Source: Lacticaseibacillus suibinensis (GTDB lineage: Bacteria > Bacillota > Bacilli > Lactobacillales > Lactobacillaceae). From it: a stretch of 54,991 bases of DNA. The DNA lies in the NCBI RefSeq assembly GCF_003946175.1, contig NZ_RHOK01000018.1, positions 1-54,991 on the forward strand, read 5' to 3'. A program made the translations under genes and the position numbers. The stretch's first letter is position 1, and each line of letters opens with the position of its first letter. The notes under the pieces are model-generated. The model was given only the letters and a program-made list of their open reading frames with translations, was not told the origin of the DNA and searched no databases. Shown here in pieces: positions 46,747-54,991 of this stretch.

Positions 46747-49700
46747 CTATTTGTTAGTATCGTCGGTCGAGTTAGCGTTCGTGGCAGCGGTGGCTGCTTC
46801 TTGCGCCTTCTTTTCTTCTTGCTGCTGGGCAAATTTCGCCAAGGCATCAACGGAAACAACGTCATCGTCGTCATCGTCCATGTCGCGCAGTTCGATTTCG
46901 TTCTTGTCTTGGTCGAGCACTTTCATGTCCAGACCCAAAGCTTGCAGTTCCTTGACCAACACGCGGAATGATTCTGGCACGCCTGGTTGTGGAATCTGTT
47001 CGCCTTTGACAATGGCTTCGTAGGTCTTGACCCGGCCCACCACGTCATCAGACTTGTAGGTTAAGATTTCTTGCAAAGTGTAAGCCGCCCCATATGCTTC
47101 AAGGGCCCAAACTTCCATTTCCCCGAACCGCTGGCCACCAAACTGGGCTTTACCACCCAGTGGCTGCTGCGTAACCAAGGAGTATGGTCCAATAGAACGA
47201 GCATGGATCTTATCATCAACCATGTGGGCCAGCTTCAGGTAATACATAACGCCGACGGAAACACGGTTTTCGAATGGTTCCCCGGTGCGACCATCATAAA
47301 GCACAGACTTGCCATCGCTGGCCATGCCGGCTTCCTTAATTGTGGCCCAGAGGTCGTCATCATTGGCCCCGTCAAAGACTGGGGTGGCAATGTGAATCCC
47401 CAGTTTGCGGGCCGCCATCCCCAAGTGCAATTCCAGCACCTGACCGATGTTCATACGTGATGGCACACCCATCGGTGACAGCAAAATGTCAACTGGCGTC
47501 CCATCAGGCAGGAATGGCATGTCTTCTTCAGGCACAACCACTGAAACGGTCCCTTTGTTCCCGTGACGACCAGACATCTTATCACCGACCTGAATCTTAC
47601 GCTTCTGGGTGATGTAGACCCGGACCATCATGTTAACGCCTGGGGACAATTCGTCGCCGGCTTCACGCGTGAAGATCTTGACGTCTTGAATGATCCCGCC
47701 GCCGCCATGAGGAACCCGCAGTGAGGTGTCACGCACTTCACGCGCCTTTTCCCCGAAAATGGCATGCAGCAAACGCTCTTCAGCGGACAGCTCGGTGACC
47801 CCTTTAGGCGTCACCTTGCCGACCAGGATATCGCCATCGCGGACTTCTGCCCCGATGCGGACAATCCCAAACTCATCCAAATCCTTCAACGCGTCTTCGC
47901 CGACGTTCGGGATTTCGCGGGTGATTTCTTCCGGTCCGAGTTTGGTGTCACGCGCTTCGGATTCGTATTCTTCAATATGAATCGAGGTGTAGGCATCATC
48001 ACGCACCAGTTTTTCAGACAGCACGATCGCGTCTTCGTAGTTGTACATGTTCCAAGTCATGAAGGCGATGACTGGGTTTTGTCCCAGAGCCAGTTCGCCG
48101 TTTTCCATGGCTGGGCCATCGGCAATGATTTCGTCTTCATCGACTTTATCGCCGATGCGGACAATTGGCCGCTGGTTGTAGTTCTTACCAGCATTGGACC
48201 GGCGGAACTTCATCAGGGAATACTTGTCCACGGCGCCATCGTCGCGGCGAATGCGAATCGTCTTCGCATCCACGTAATCAACGGTCCCAGCATGTTCAGC
48301 CAAAACAGCGATCCCGGAGTCATGCGCGGCCTTGTATTCCATCCCGGTCCCAATCAATGGGGCATGCGGGTTGATCAAAGGCACGGCCTGACGCTGCATG
48401 TTCGCACCCATGAGGGCCCGGTTGGAGTCATCGTTTTCCAAGAACGGAATGCAAGCCGTTGCGACCGCAACTACCTGCTTAGGCGAAACGTCCATGTAGT
48501 CGATGTGTTCTGGCGTGGTTTCGATGTTGACATCCTTCGCCCGGGCCAAAATGGCTTCTTCAGCAAAAGAGCCATCATCGTTCAGCTTGGCGTTGGCCTG
48601 CGCAACAACATAGTTATCTTCTTCATCGGCGGTCAAATAGTCGATCTTGTTGGTCACCTTGTGGTCGGTCCAAGAGACACGGCGATATGGGGTTTCGATG
48701 AAACCATAAGGATTCACCACCGCGTAGGAAGCCAGACTGTTGATCAGCCCGATGTTCGGGCCTTCTGGGGTTTCAATGGGACACATCCGGCCGTAATGCG
48801 TGTAGTGCACGTCACGCACTTCATAACCGGCGCGGTCACGCGTCAAACCACCAGGCCCAAGGGCAGACAGACGCCGCTTATGGGTCAATTCGCCCAGCGG
48901 GTTAGTCTGATCCATGAACTGTGACAGCTGAGAACTGCCGAAGAATTCCTTAATGGAAGCCACTACCGGGCGAATGTTAATCAACTGCTGCGGGGTGATG
49001 GTGGCCGTATCTTGAATCGACATCCGTTCGCGGACCACCCGTTCCATCCGGGACAAGCCGATGCGGAACTGGTTTTGCAGCAATTCACCGACGGAACGAA
49101 TCCGGCGGTTGCCCAAGTGGTCGATATCATCGGTTGCGCCCAGGCCTTCTTGCAAGTTCAAGAAGTAGTTCATGGAGGCAATGATGTCGGCTGGGGTCAA
49201 ATGCTTGGTCTTCTTGTCAATGTGGCCATTGCCAATCAACTTGATTTCCTTTTCTGGGTTGACCTGGGAGTACACCTTGATCACTTGCACAGTCATCGGG
49301 TTGGTCACAACGCCTTGGTCAGAAGGCTGGAAGGTAACGGTCTTGAAATCGTCGCGGTCCAAAAAGCCGCCCAGCGTTTCCATGATGTGCCGGTCAATTT
49401 TGGTGCCTTTTTGGACGATGACCTCGCCGGTATCAGGGTCAGCCAGCGTTTCCGCCAGGGTCTGGCCCAGCAGGCGTGTCTTCAGGCTCAGCTTCTTGTT
49501 GACCTTGTAGCGGCCAACATTGGCCATGTCATAGCGCTTTGGATCGAAGAACCGCGCGTACAGCAAGGAACGCGACGAATCAGCGGTCTTCGGTTCGCCA
49601 GGACGTAGCCGTTCGTAAATGTCCTTCAAGGATTCATCGGTGCGCGAGTCATCGGTGTTCTTGTGGACGTCTTTTTCCAGCGTCAACATCAAGGAATCGT

Positions 49701-50349
49701 TGTCGCCAAAAATGTCGAGGATGTCTTGGTCAGCGCCAAAGCCCAGAGCGCGCACCAGTTCGGTCATTGGAATCTTCCGGGTGCGGTCGATGCGGACATA
49801 CGCCAAGTCCTTGGCGTCGGTTTCGTATTCCAGCCAAGCGCCGCGGTTAGGAATCACCGTGGTGCCATAGGTCACACGGGAGTTCTTATCGGTTTCACTG
49901 TTGTAGTAAACCCCAGGCGAGCGCACCAGTTGGGAAACGATAACCCGTTCGGCCCCGTTGATGATAAAGGTCCCTTGCTTGGTCATCAGTGGGAAGTCAC
50001 CAAAGAAGACGTCTTGCGACTTGATTTCACCAGTTTCGTGGTTGGTCAAACGCAGCGTCACATGCAGCGGTGCGGAATAGTTGGCGTCATGCTGGCGCGC
50101 TTCCTCCACTGTGTACTTTGGTTCCAGCAGCTGATAATCAACGTATTCCAGAGACAGTTTCCCTTGGAAGTCTTCGATTGGCATAATGTCATCGAACATT
50201 TCCTTGAGCCCTTCGTCTAAGAACCATTGATAGGAATTGGTCTGAATCTCGATCAAGTTAGGCAGATCGAGTACTTCTTTAATGCGGGAATAGGAACGGC
50301 GAGTGCGATGCTTACCGTAATTCACTAAATGTCCTGCGTGTCCTGCCAA
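46747..50349 (-). CDS. rpoB: RNA polymerase beta subunit
   Basis: About 1200 residues. The rifampicin region ([20 protein letters not shown], then [12 protein letters not shown]) is of sensitive type. The start is probably TTG at 50349 ([18 protein letters not shown]), since the GTG at 50358 lies inside the GAGGGGTG site; both are possible. The acidic tail ([12 protein letters not shown]) and Gln/Ala-rich end are usual. A long structured leader precedes it. Confidence 0.97.
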   Translation of the reverse strand: MAGHAGHLVNYGKHRTRRSYSRIKEVLDLPNLIEIQTNSYQWFLDEGLKEMFDDIMPIEDFQGKLSLEYVDYQLLEPKYTVEEARQHDANYSAPLHVTLRLTNHETGEIKSQDVFFGDFPLMTKQGTFIINGAERVIVSQLVRSPGVYYNSETDKNSRVTYGTTVIPNRGAWLEYETDAKDLAYVRIDRTRKIPMTELVRALGFGADQDILDIFGDNDSLMLTLEKDVHKNTDDSRTDESLKDIYERLRPGEPKTADSSRSLLYARFFDPKRYDMANVGRYKVNKKLSLKTRLLGQTLAETLADPDTGEVIVQKGTKIDRHIMETLGGFLDRDDFKTVTFQPSDQGVVTNPMTVQVIKVYSQVNPEKEIKLIGNGHIDKKTKHLTPADIIASMNYFLNLQEGLGATDDIDHLGNRRIRSVGELLQNQFRIGLSRMERVVRERMSIQDTATITPQQLINIRPVVASIKEFFGSSQLSQFMDQTNPLGELTHKRRLSALGPGGLTRDRAGYEVRDVHYTHYGRMCPIETPEGPNIGLINSLASYAVVNPYGFIETPYRRVSWTDHKVTNKIDYLTADEEDNYVVAQANAKLNDDGSFAEEAILARAKDVNIETTPEHIDYMDVSPKQVVAVATACIPFLENDDSNRALMGANMQRQAVPLINPHAPLIGTGMEYKAAHDSGIAVLAEHAGTVDYVDAKTIRIRRDDGAVDKYSLMKFRRSNAGKNYNQRPIVRIGDKVDEDEIIADGPAMENGELALGQNPVIAFMTWNMYNYEDAIVLSEKLVRDDAYTSIHIEEYESEARDTKLGPEEITREIPNVGEDALKDLDEFGIVRIGAEVRDGDILVGKVTPKGVTELSAEERLLHAIFGEKAREVRDTSLRVPHGGGGIIQDVKIFTREAGDELSPGVNMMVRVYITQKRKIQVGDKMSGRHGNKGTVSVVVPEEDMPFLPDGTPVDILLSPMGVPSRMNIGQVLELHLGMAARKLGIHIATPVFDGANDDDLWATIKEAGMASDGKSVLYDGRTGEPFENRVSVGVMYYLKLAHMVDDKIHARSIGPYSLVTQQPLGGKAQFGGQRFGEMEVWALEAYGAAYTLQEILTYKSDDVVGRVKTYEAIVKGEQIPQPGVPESFRVLVKELQALGLDMKVLDQDKNEIELRDMDDDDDDVVSVDALAKFAQQQEEKKAQEAATAATNANSTDDTNK

Positions 50350-50384
50350 ATTGTTCACCCCTCATTGGATTTTTCGGCCATCTT

Positions 50385-50428
50385 GATTGTAAAAAAAACG
50401 TAACGACGGTTAAATTAAAATTACAATC
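50385..50428 (-). ncRNA. rpoB leader hairpin, Lacto-rpoB candidate
   Basis: GATTGTAA and TTACAATC (50421-50428 and 50385-50392) enclose 28 nt, directly before the rpoB ribosome site. The Lacto-rpoB motif is known from rpoB 5' UTRs of lactic acid bacteria; position fits, but I could not match its consensus. Confidence 0.45.
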
Positions 50429-50451
50429 GGTGGTTGACGAACATTTTGAGC

Positions 50452-50507
50452 AAAAAAAAACGAAAAGTAGAAAGTCAAAATCCCTCTGCTACTTTTGCGT
50501 TTTTTTA
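50452..50507. terminator. Bidirectional terminator between clpC and rpoB
   Basis: CGAAAAGTAG/CTACTTTTGCG stem (50461-50470, 50489-50499; one bulge) has A9 on one side and T7 on the other. On the minus strand it ends with T9. It lies downstream of a good promoter, so it terminates clpC and may also attenuate rpoB. Confidence 0.8.
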
Positions 50508-50568
50508 TGCGTTGCAACGGACAATAGATCGCCGCAACTGATGTCCTAACCGAAATGCAATTGCACTA

Positions 50569-50597
50569 ACTATACTGCCGTTTAATTTAAATGTCAA
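50569..50597 (-). promoter_or_regulatory. rpoBC promoter
   Basis: Perfect TTGACA (50592-50597) and TATAGT (50569-50574), 17 bp apart, immediately after the clpC stop. The transcript would start near 50562 and run about 210 nt to rpoB through the terminator hairpin. Confidence 0.75.
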
Positions 50598-50603
50598 GCG
50601 CTG

Positions 50604-53087
50604 CTAGGCGTGCACCGGTGCCTCTGGTTGGGTCGCCTTCTTCACATGGAACGTCAGCTTGCCTTTAGTGGCCCCGATGGTAATGGTGTCGCCGGCGCCG
50701 GCTTGGCCGGTCAGCAGTAGTTCACTGAGCTGATCCTCGACGTCCCGCTGCAAAGCCCGGCGAATTGGCCGCGCGCCGTATTCTGGGTCAAACCCAGCTT
50801 TCGCCACCGCGTTGATGCCAGCTGGGGTAATTTTGACAGTGACGTCTTGATCACTCAGGCGGTGCAGCACTTGCTTCGCCATGATCTTCACGATTTCGTG
50901 CAGTTCTGGCGCCGTTAAGCTGTGGAAGACCACGGTTTCGTCGATCCGGTTCAAGAACTCTGGCCGGAACGCCCGCTTGAGTTCTTCCAGCATCCGACTT
51001 TGCATCGAAGCGAAGTCCTGGCTAGCGGCTTGGGCGCCGAATCCGACACTCTTGTCATCGCGCAGCGCGGTGGCACCGATGTTCGAAGTCATGATCAAAA
51101 TCGTGTTCCGGAAATCGACCCGCCGACCTTTGGAGTCGGTCAGGAAGCCATCATCCAGCACCTGAAGCAAAATGTTGAAGACATCTGGGTGCGCCTTTTC
51201 GACTTCATCCAGCAACACCACAGAGTACGGCTTGTTGCGAACCTTTTCTGTCAGCTGACCGCCTTCATCATAGCCCACATAACCTGGAGCAGCCCCAATC
51301 AGGCGGCTGGTGCTGTATTTCTCCATGTACTCCGACATGTCAACGCGGATCATCGCATCTTCGGACCCGAACATAGCCTCCGCTAAGGCCTTCGCCAGCT
51401 CGGTTTTCCCGACCCCAGTAGGGCCAAGGAACATGAAGGAGCCGATTGGTCGCGTGGGATCTTTCAACCCGCTACGAGCCCGGCGAATAGCGCGGGACAC
51501 CGCGGAAACCGCCTCTTCTTGGCCCACGACCCGTTCATGCAGAACCTTTTCGAGGTTAACCAGCCGTTCGCTTTCCTTCTTTTGCAGCTGGGTGACCGGC
51601 ACCCCAGTCCACTGCGAAACCACTGCCGCCACGTCTTCCGGTGTCACTTTGACATCAGTGCGGACGCCATTTTCGTTCACGGGTTCTGGAGACGCTTCAA
51701 GCTTAGCCCGGAGCTTTTGTTCCTTTTCACGAATAGTTGCGGCGGCTTCGAAGTCCTGATGCATGATGGCATCATCTTTCGCCTGCACGGTTTCCCGCAA
51801 CTGCTTTTGCAGCTTGTCGGCTTTGGTTGGCTTATCGGATTCATCCAGCCGCACCTTGGCCGCACTTTCGTCAATCAGGTCAATCGCCTTATCTGGCAAG
51901 AACCGGCTCGAAATATACCGGGAGGACAAGGTGACGGCTTCATGCAGCGCCTCATCGGTAATCGTCACACCATGATGGGCTTCATACCGCGGCCGCAAGC
52001 CACGCAGAATTTCTTCGGCCTCGGCCTGACTCGGCTCGTTGATTTGAATGGTGGCAAAGCGGCGTTCCAAAGCGGCATCCTTTTCGATGTACTTTTGGTA
52101 TTCATCCAGAGTCGTGGCCCCAATCAGCTGCAACTCGCCACGGGCCAAGGCCGGCTTCAAGATGTTGCTGGCATCAATGGCGCCTTCTGCCCCACCAGCG
52201 CCGATTAAGGTGTGCAATTCATCGATAAAGAGGATGACATTGCCATCGGCGTAAATTTCATCAATCACTTTTTTCAGGCGGTCTTCGAATTCACCACGGT
52301 ATTTCGTACCCGCCACCAAGGAGCCCATATCCAAAGCCATGAGCCGCTTGTTTTGCATGTCGGCCGGGACTTGACCGGCGACGATTTTTTCGGCGAAACC
52401 TTCGGCAATGGCGGTTTTACCCACCCCAGGTTCCCCAATTAAAACTGGGTTGTTCTTGGTGCGCCGGGCCAAAATCTGGATCAACCGGCGCACTTCCTTG
52501 TCGCGGCCGACGACGGGATCCATTTTGTTTTCCCGGGCCAGCTGCGTCAAATCCCGGGCCAGATTGTCCAGCGTCGGCGTGCCTTGGCTGGCCGGCTTGG
52601 CCTGCCGCTGGGCGCCGCTACGATGCTTAGCTGCTGATTCGGTGATGCCCATTTTCTTAAGCACCAACTGCCGCACCTTGGCCAAACTCAGCTCTAGGTT
52701 TTGCAAAATGCGGGCCGCCAAAATGTCGTCTTCGCGAAGCAGCCCCAGCAAAATGTGTTCGGTGCCAATTTTCAGCGCGCCAAGCCGCTTGGCCTCGTCA
52801 CCAGCAAAGCTCAAAATCTCTTTGCCTTTTGGTGAGTATGGCAAATAACTATCGGCCGCCTGCCCCGCATCAACGGTGCCATAACCGGTAAAACGTTCGA
52901 TTTCGTCATGAATGTCTTCTTCAGTAATGCCCAATTGCCGCAGCGTCTTACCGGCGATGCCTTCTTGCTCAATCACCAGCGCCATCAGCAAGTGTTCTGT
53001 GCCCACAGCATGGTGATGGAAGTACTTCGCCTGCTCCTGCGCGATCAGTAACACGTTTTTTGCACTTGGGGTAAATAGGTTGTCCAT
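50604..53087 (-). CDS. clpC: ATP-dependent Clp protease ATPase ClpC
   Basis: 827 residues. Clp N-domain (about 1-145), first AAA+ module with GEPGVGKT, a UVR/M middle segment (about 420-460), second AAA+ module with GPTGVGKT, and a VGF ClpP-docking tripeptide. Unfolds substrates for ClpP; adaptor MecA is usual. The ATG at 53087 follows AGGAG by 8 nt. It is 53 nt after ctsR and in the same operon. Confidence 0.97.
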   Translation of the reverse strand: MDNLFTPSAKNVLLIAQEQAKYFHHHAVGTEHLLMALVIEQEGIAGKTLRQLGITEEDIHDEIERFTGYGTVDAGQAADSYLPYSPKGKEILSFAGDEAKRLGALKIGTEHILLGLLREDDILAARILQNLELSLAKVRQLVLKKMGITESAAKHRSGAQRQAKPASQGTPTLDNLARDLTQLARENKMDPVVGRDKEVRRLIQILARRTKNNPVLIGEPGVGKTAIAEGFAEKIVAGQVPADMQNKRLMALDMGSLVAGTKYRGEFEDRLKKVIDEIYADGNVILFIDELHTLIGAGGAEGAIDASNILKPALARGELQLIGATTLDEYQKYIEKDAALERRFATIQINEPSQAEAEEILRGLRPRYEAHHGVTITDEALHEAVTLSSRYISSRFLPDKAIDLIDESAAKVRLDESDKPTKADKLQKQLRETVQAKDDAIMHQDFEAAATIREKEQKLRAKLEASPEPVNENGVRTDVKVTPEDVAAVVSQWTGVPVTQLQKKESERLVNLEKVLHERVVGQEEAVSAVSRAIRRARSGLKDPTRPIGSFMFLGPTGVGKTELAKALAEAMFGSEDAMIRVDMSEYMEKYSTSRLIGAAPGYVGYDEGGQLTEKVRNKPYSVVLLDEVEKAHPDVFNILLQVLDDGFLTDSKGRRVDFRNTILIMTSNIGATALRDDKSVGFGAQAASQDFASMQSRMLEELKRAFRPEFLNRIDETVVFHSLTAPELHEIVKIMAKQVLHRLSDQDVTVKITPAGINAVAKAGFDPEYGARPIRRALQRDVEDQLSELLLTGQAGAGDTITIGATKGKLTFHVKKATQPEAPVHA

Positions 53088-53140
53088 AAGCACACTCCTT
53101 TGGCGGCCATTTGGCCAAAATGGGAAATCCCATCTAAGTT

Positions 53141-53608
53141 CTATCTTTCATACCGCAAACTGGCAAGAAAAGCAAGCAGCAATCGTGACCGCAGTTCGTC
53201 TTCGGCTTGGCGATCGCCCTGCTGCAAGGTGTGATGGCTCAGCACCGTCAGCATCATATTGCCTTCTTGGCGGTCGATCACATCAGCATCATACAGCTGC
53301 TGGATCAACACCTGCGCATCCCGCTCGCGGATGGCTGGTGGCATATTGGCCACCATCATCGTCAGCAAGTCCTGGTCATCGCGCAAGTGCACTTTCAAAA
53401 TGCGGATGTAGCCGCCGCCGCCGCGCTTGCTTTCCACGACATAACCGCGTTGCGGGGTAAATCGCGTTTTGATCACATAATTGATCTGTGATGGCACGCA
53501 GTTGAACTGCTGAGCAATTTCCGCGCGACTGATTTCCACCTGGCGCGTTGACCCCAGCATGGTCTTCAAATAATGCTCGATCACGTCAGAAATATTCTGA
53601 CCTTGCAT
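53141..53608 (-). CDS. ctsR: Heat-shock repressor CtsR
   Basis: 155 residues (MQGQNISDVIEHYLK). The winged helix-turn-helix spans about 20-70 and includes the heat-sensing glycine loop KRGGGGYIRI. Represses clp genes at low temperature. ATG preferred over a GTG nine bases upstream that lies in the GGGGTGAGG site. No mcsA/mcsB genes follow, as in other lactobacilli, so clpC comes directly after. Confidence 0.96.
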   Translation of the reverse strand: MQGQNISDVIEHYLKTMLGSTRQVEISRAEIAQQFNCVPSQINYVIKTRFTPQRGYVVESKRGGGGYIRILKVHLRDDQDLLTMMVANMPPAIRERDAQVLIQQLYDADVIDRQEGNMMLTVLSHHTLQQGDRQAEDELRSRLLLAFLASLRYER

Positions 53609-53620
53609 TCGCCTCACCCC

Positions 53621-53652
53621 TTTGACTTTGACTAATCTTGACTTTTATTATA
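53621..53652 (-). promoter_or_regulatory. ctsR-clpC promoter with CtsR operator
   Basis: TATAAT at 53647-53652. Downstream lie the heptads AGTCAAG and AGTCAAA separated by 3 nt (53627-53643), with a third overlapping GTCAAAG. This matches the CtsR box (RGTCAAA-N3-RGTCAAA) and implies autoregulation. The -35 is weak. Confidence 0.8.
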
Positions 53653-53724
53653 CTGAATATCACCAGAATTACCAGCAGCCTAGCCAAGAGACGTTTTTCA
53701 CATACCGTGATACGCGAATGAGAA

Positions 53725-53753
53725 TAAAAAAAACTGACGTCAATGACGTCAGT
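53725..53753 (-). terminator. rRNA/tRNA operon terminator
   Basis: ACTGACGTC/GACGTCAGT stem with loop ATT, then T7 on the minus strand, just after tRNA-Pro. Confidence 0.95.
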
Positions 53754-53760
53754 TCTACGA

Positions 53761-53834
53761 TCGGGAAAACAAGATTCGAACTTGCGACCCCTACGTCCCG
53801 AACGTAGTGCTCTACCAAGCTGAGCTACTTCCCG
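53761..53834 (-). tRNA. tRNA-Pro (CGG)
   Basis: Cloverleaf with acceptor CGGGAAG/TTTTCCCG, anticodon stem CTACG/CGTAG and loop TTCGGGA, so the anticodon is CGG, reading CCG. No encoded CCA. Last tRNA of the cluster. Confidence 0.93.
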
Positions 53835-53838
53835 ATGA

Positions 53839-53910
53839 AGCGGAAGACGGGATTCGAACCCGCGACCTCCACCATGGCAAGGTGGCGTTCTACCACTGAA
53901 CTACTTCCGC
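53839..53910 (-). tRNA. tRNA-Gly (GCC), copy 2
   Basis: Acceptor GCGGAAG/CTTCCGC, anticodon loop TTGCCAT. Identical over its length to the copy at 54115-54186. Confidence 0.95.
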
Positions 53911-53934
53911 ATAGTTCTCTCCGGTGACCCGGAA

Positions 53935-54008
53935 TGCACCCAGTAGGAGTCGAACCTACAACCTTCTGATTCGTAGTCAGACACTCTATCCAATTGCGCT
54001 ATGGGTGC
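53935..54008 (-). tRNA. tRNA-Arg (ACG)
   Basis: Acceptor GCACCCA/TGGGTGC, anticodon loop CTACGAA; A34 would be edited to inosine by TadA to read CGU, CGC and CGA. Confidence 0.95.
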
Positions 54009-54018
54009 AAAATAATCA

Positions 54019-54104
54019 TGCCGAGAGTCGGGTTCGAACCGACACGGTAATCACTTACCGCAGGATTTTAAGTCCTGTGCGTCTACCAGTTTCGCCATCC
54101 CGGC
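54019..54104 (-). tRNA. tRNA-Leu (TAA)
   Basis: Acceptor GCCGGGA/TCTCGGC, class II with a long variable arm, anticodon loop CTTAAAA. Confidence 0.95.
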
Positions 54105-54114
54105 GGCTCGCAAA

Positions 54115-54186
54115 AGCGGAAGACGGGATTCGAACCCGCGACCTCCACCATGGCAAGGTGGCGTTCTACCACTGAACTACTTCCGC
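54115..54186 (-). tRNA. tRNA-Gly (GCC), copy 1
   Basis: Same sequence as the copy at 53839-53910. This one holds the usual position between Thr and Leu in lactobacillal clusters. Confidence 0.95.
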
Positions 54187-54202
54187 ATGAAACTGATATT
54201 AC

Positions 54203-54275
54203 TGCCGACTAGAGGGTTCGAACCTCCGACCCCCTGTTTACAAGACAGGTGCTCTGCCAGCTGAGCTAAGTCGGC
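54203..54275 (-). tRNA. tRNA-Thr (TGT)
   Basis: Acceptor GCCGACT/AGTCGGC, anticodon loop CTTGTAA. Confidence 0.95.
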
Positions 54276-54279
54276 GTGA

Positions 54280-54361
54280 TGCGGGTGAAGGGACTCGAAC
54301 CCCCACGGTATAAACCACTAGAACCTAAATCTAGCGCGTCTGCCAGTTCCGCCACACCCGC
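54280..54361 (-). tRNA. tRNA-Leu (TAG)
   Basis: Acceptor GCGGGTG/CACCCGC, class II variable arm, anticodon loop TTTAGGT. Confidence 0.95.
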
Positions 54362-54393
54362 AGATCGAGAAACTAATGGAAAAAAGGAAAAAA

Positions 54394-54466
54394 TGAGCCG
54401 TGACAGGCTCGAACTGTCGACCCTCTGATTAAAAGTCAGATGCTCTACCGACTGAGCTAACGGCTC
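54394..54466 (-). tRNA. tRNA-Lys (TTT)
   Basis: Acceptor GAGCCGT/ACGGCTC, anticodon loop CTTTTAA. Confidence 0.95.
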
Positions 54467-54468
54467 AA

Positions 54469-54541
54469 TGGAGGATACAGGGCTCGAACCTGTGACCCTC
54501 TGCTTGTAAGGCAGACGCTCTCCCAACTGAGCTAATCCTCC
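54469..54541 (-). tRNA. tRNA-Val (TAC)
   Basis: Acceptor GGAGGAT/ATCCTCC, anticodon loop CTTACAA. First tRNA after 5S. Confidence 0.95.
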
Positions 54542-54550
54542 ATGAAAAAG

Positions 54551-54667
54551 CGCGGCAGCTTCCTACCCTCGCAGGCAGTCACCCACCAACTACTCTCGGC
54601 GTAGAGAAGCTTAACTTCTGTGTTCGGCATGGGAACAGGTGTATCCTTCTCGCTATCGCCACCGCAC
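54551..54667 (-). rRNA. rrf: 5S ribosomal RNA
   Basis: About 117 nt. On the minus strand it begins GTGCGGTGGCGATAGCGAG and contains the conserved CCGAACACAGAAGTTAAGC segment; the ends pair as GTGCGG/CTGCCGCG. Exact ends are approximate. Confidence 0.95.
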
Positions 54668-54849
54668 TTCATATTCAATTACGTTGAGGGCTTTGCTTAT
54701 GATGCCTTGAACGACGTATTTGTCGCTAGTCGTGCAATCTTGAGCACCGGATGCGTGTCTAGCTACGCTTTGGTCTTCACCGGCGTCGCCGGCAAAGCCC
54801 CAAGCTAGGCTAGCCATCATCCTCAGTGCGCTCAAGCTTGCGCTGTATT
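54668..54849. other. 5S-23S intergenic spacer
   Basis: About 180 nt without a gene. It should hold the processing stems of the rRNA precursor; GCCGGC-type short palindromes near 54780-54795 are visible. Confidence 0.7.
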
Positions 54850-54991
54850 GGTCAAGTCCTCGACCGATTAGTACTGGTCCGCTCCATGCATCGCTGCACT
54901 TCCACTTCCAGCCTATCTACCTGATCATCTCTCAGGGGTCTTACTTCCATATAGGAATGGGAAATCTCATCTCGAGGGGGGCTTCACACTT
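54850..54991 (-). rRNA. rrl: 23S ribosomal RNA, 3' end (partial)
   Basis: The minus strand reads GGACCAGTACTAATCGGTCG followed by AGGACTTGACC, the conserved 23S 3' end. The gene runs off the right edge of the window. Confidence 0.93.

Noticed and set aside
47764-48924. A 386-codon ORF on the plus strand within rpoB
   Set aside because: It is the mirror frame of a highly conserved gene with GC-rich codons; the protein has no recognisable domain and no ribosome site. Similar long antisense ORFs in rpoC (44593-45474, 45478-46374) and clpC were rejected for the same reason.
46747-50349. Rifampicin- or streptomycin-resistance changes in rpoB or rpsL
   Set aside because: The rifampicin region and both uS12 loops read as wild type; the Gly in NPLGEL is, as I recall, normal for lactobacilli.
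1-54991. CRISPR array
   Set aside because: No series of regularly spaced direct repeats and no cas genes were seen. The 42862-42922 repeats have only two copies.

Overview
The window reads as part of a lactic acid bacterium chromosome (Lactobacillales, most likely Lacticaseibacillus or a close relative). Gene order is Bacillota-like (23S-5S-tRNA, ctsR-clpC, rpoB-rpoC, rpsL-rpsG-fusA, S10-spc-alpha block, ecfA1-ecfA2-ecfT-truA, rplM-rpsI). Three RNA/leader regions also fit families known from Lactobacillales or Bacillota: an L13 leader, an L17 downstream element and a structured rpoB leader. The genus is an inference; no database was searched.

Positions 1-17992 are accessory DNA next to the 3' end of rpsI. 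From the left they hold a mosaic of broken insertion sequences (IS66 fragment, IS21 with a small passenger ORF, a complete-looking IS30 copy, an IS110 fragment), an AT-rich two-gene ABC exporter, the 5' part of a DUF4297/Cap4-like nuclease gene, and a leftward defence operon. That operon encodes a small XRE regulator, a PLD-SNF2 helicase, a DUF4391 protein, a type III methyltransferase (Mod) and a type III restriction subunit (Res). A rightward Tn916-like module follows (sigma-like orf7, HTH orf8, excisionase, tyrosine integrase), whose integrase gene ends about 210 bp from rpsI. The simplest reading is a degraded integrative element, inserted at rpsI, that carries defence genes.

Positions 18014-53617 are core genome, nearly all on the minus strand. 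The translation genes run clpC regulon, RNA polymerase, str operon, then S10-spc-alpha with adk, secY and infA. After rplQ come a structured 3' RNA, the ECF vitamin-transporter energising module and truA. Two NAD-salvage genes sit in this block: niaP (niacin transporter) and pncA (nicotinamidase). They share an identical 10-bp palindromic core upstream, probably a NiaR operator. A short prepilin-peptidase-like gene and a patch of direct and inverted repeats lie between rpsL and rpoC.

Positions 53725-54991 hold the 3' part of an rRNA operon on the minus strand: the 3' end of 23S, 5S, then Val, Lys, Leu, Thr, Gly, Leu, Arg, Gly and Pro tRNAs and a terminator. The two tRNA-Gly genes are identical.

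The most interesting item is the five- or six-gene defence operon at 5101-14714, a type III R-M pair tied to a helicase and a DUF4391 protein. The shared NAD-salvage operator, the rpoB leader and the noncoding region in front of xis come next.
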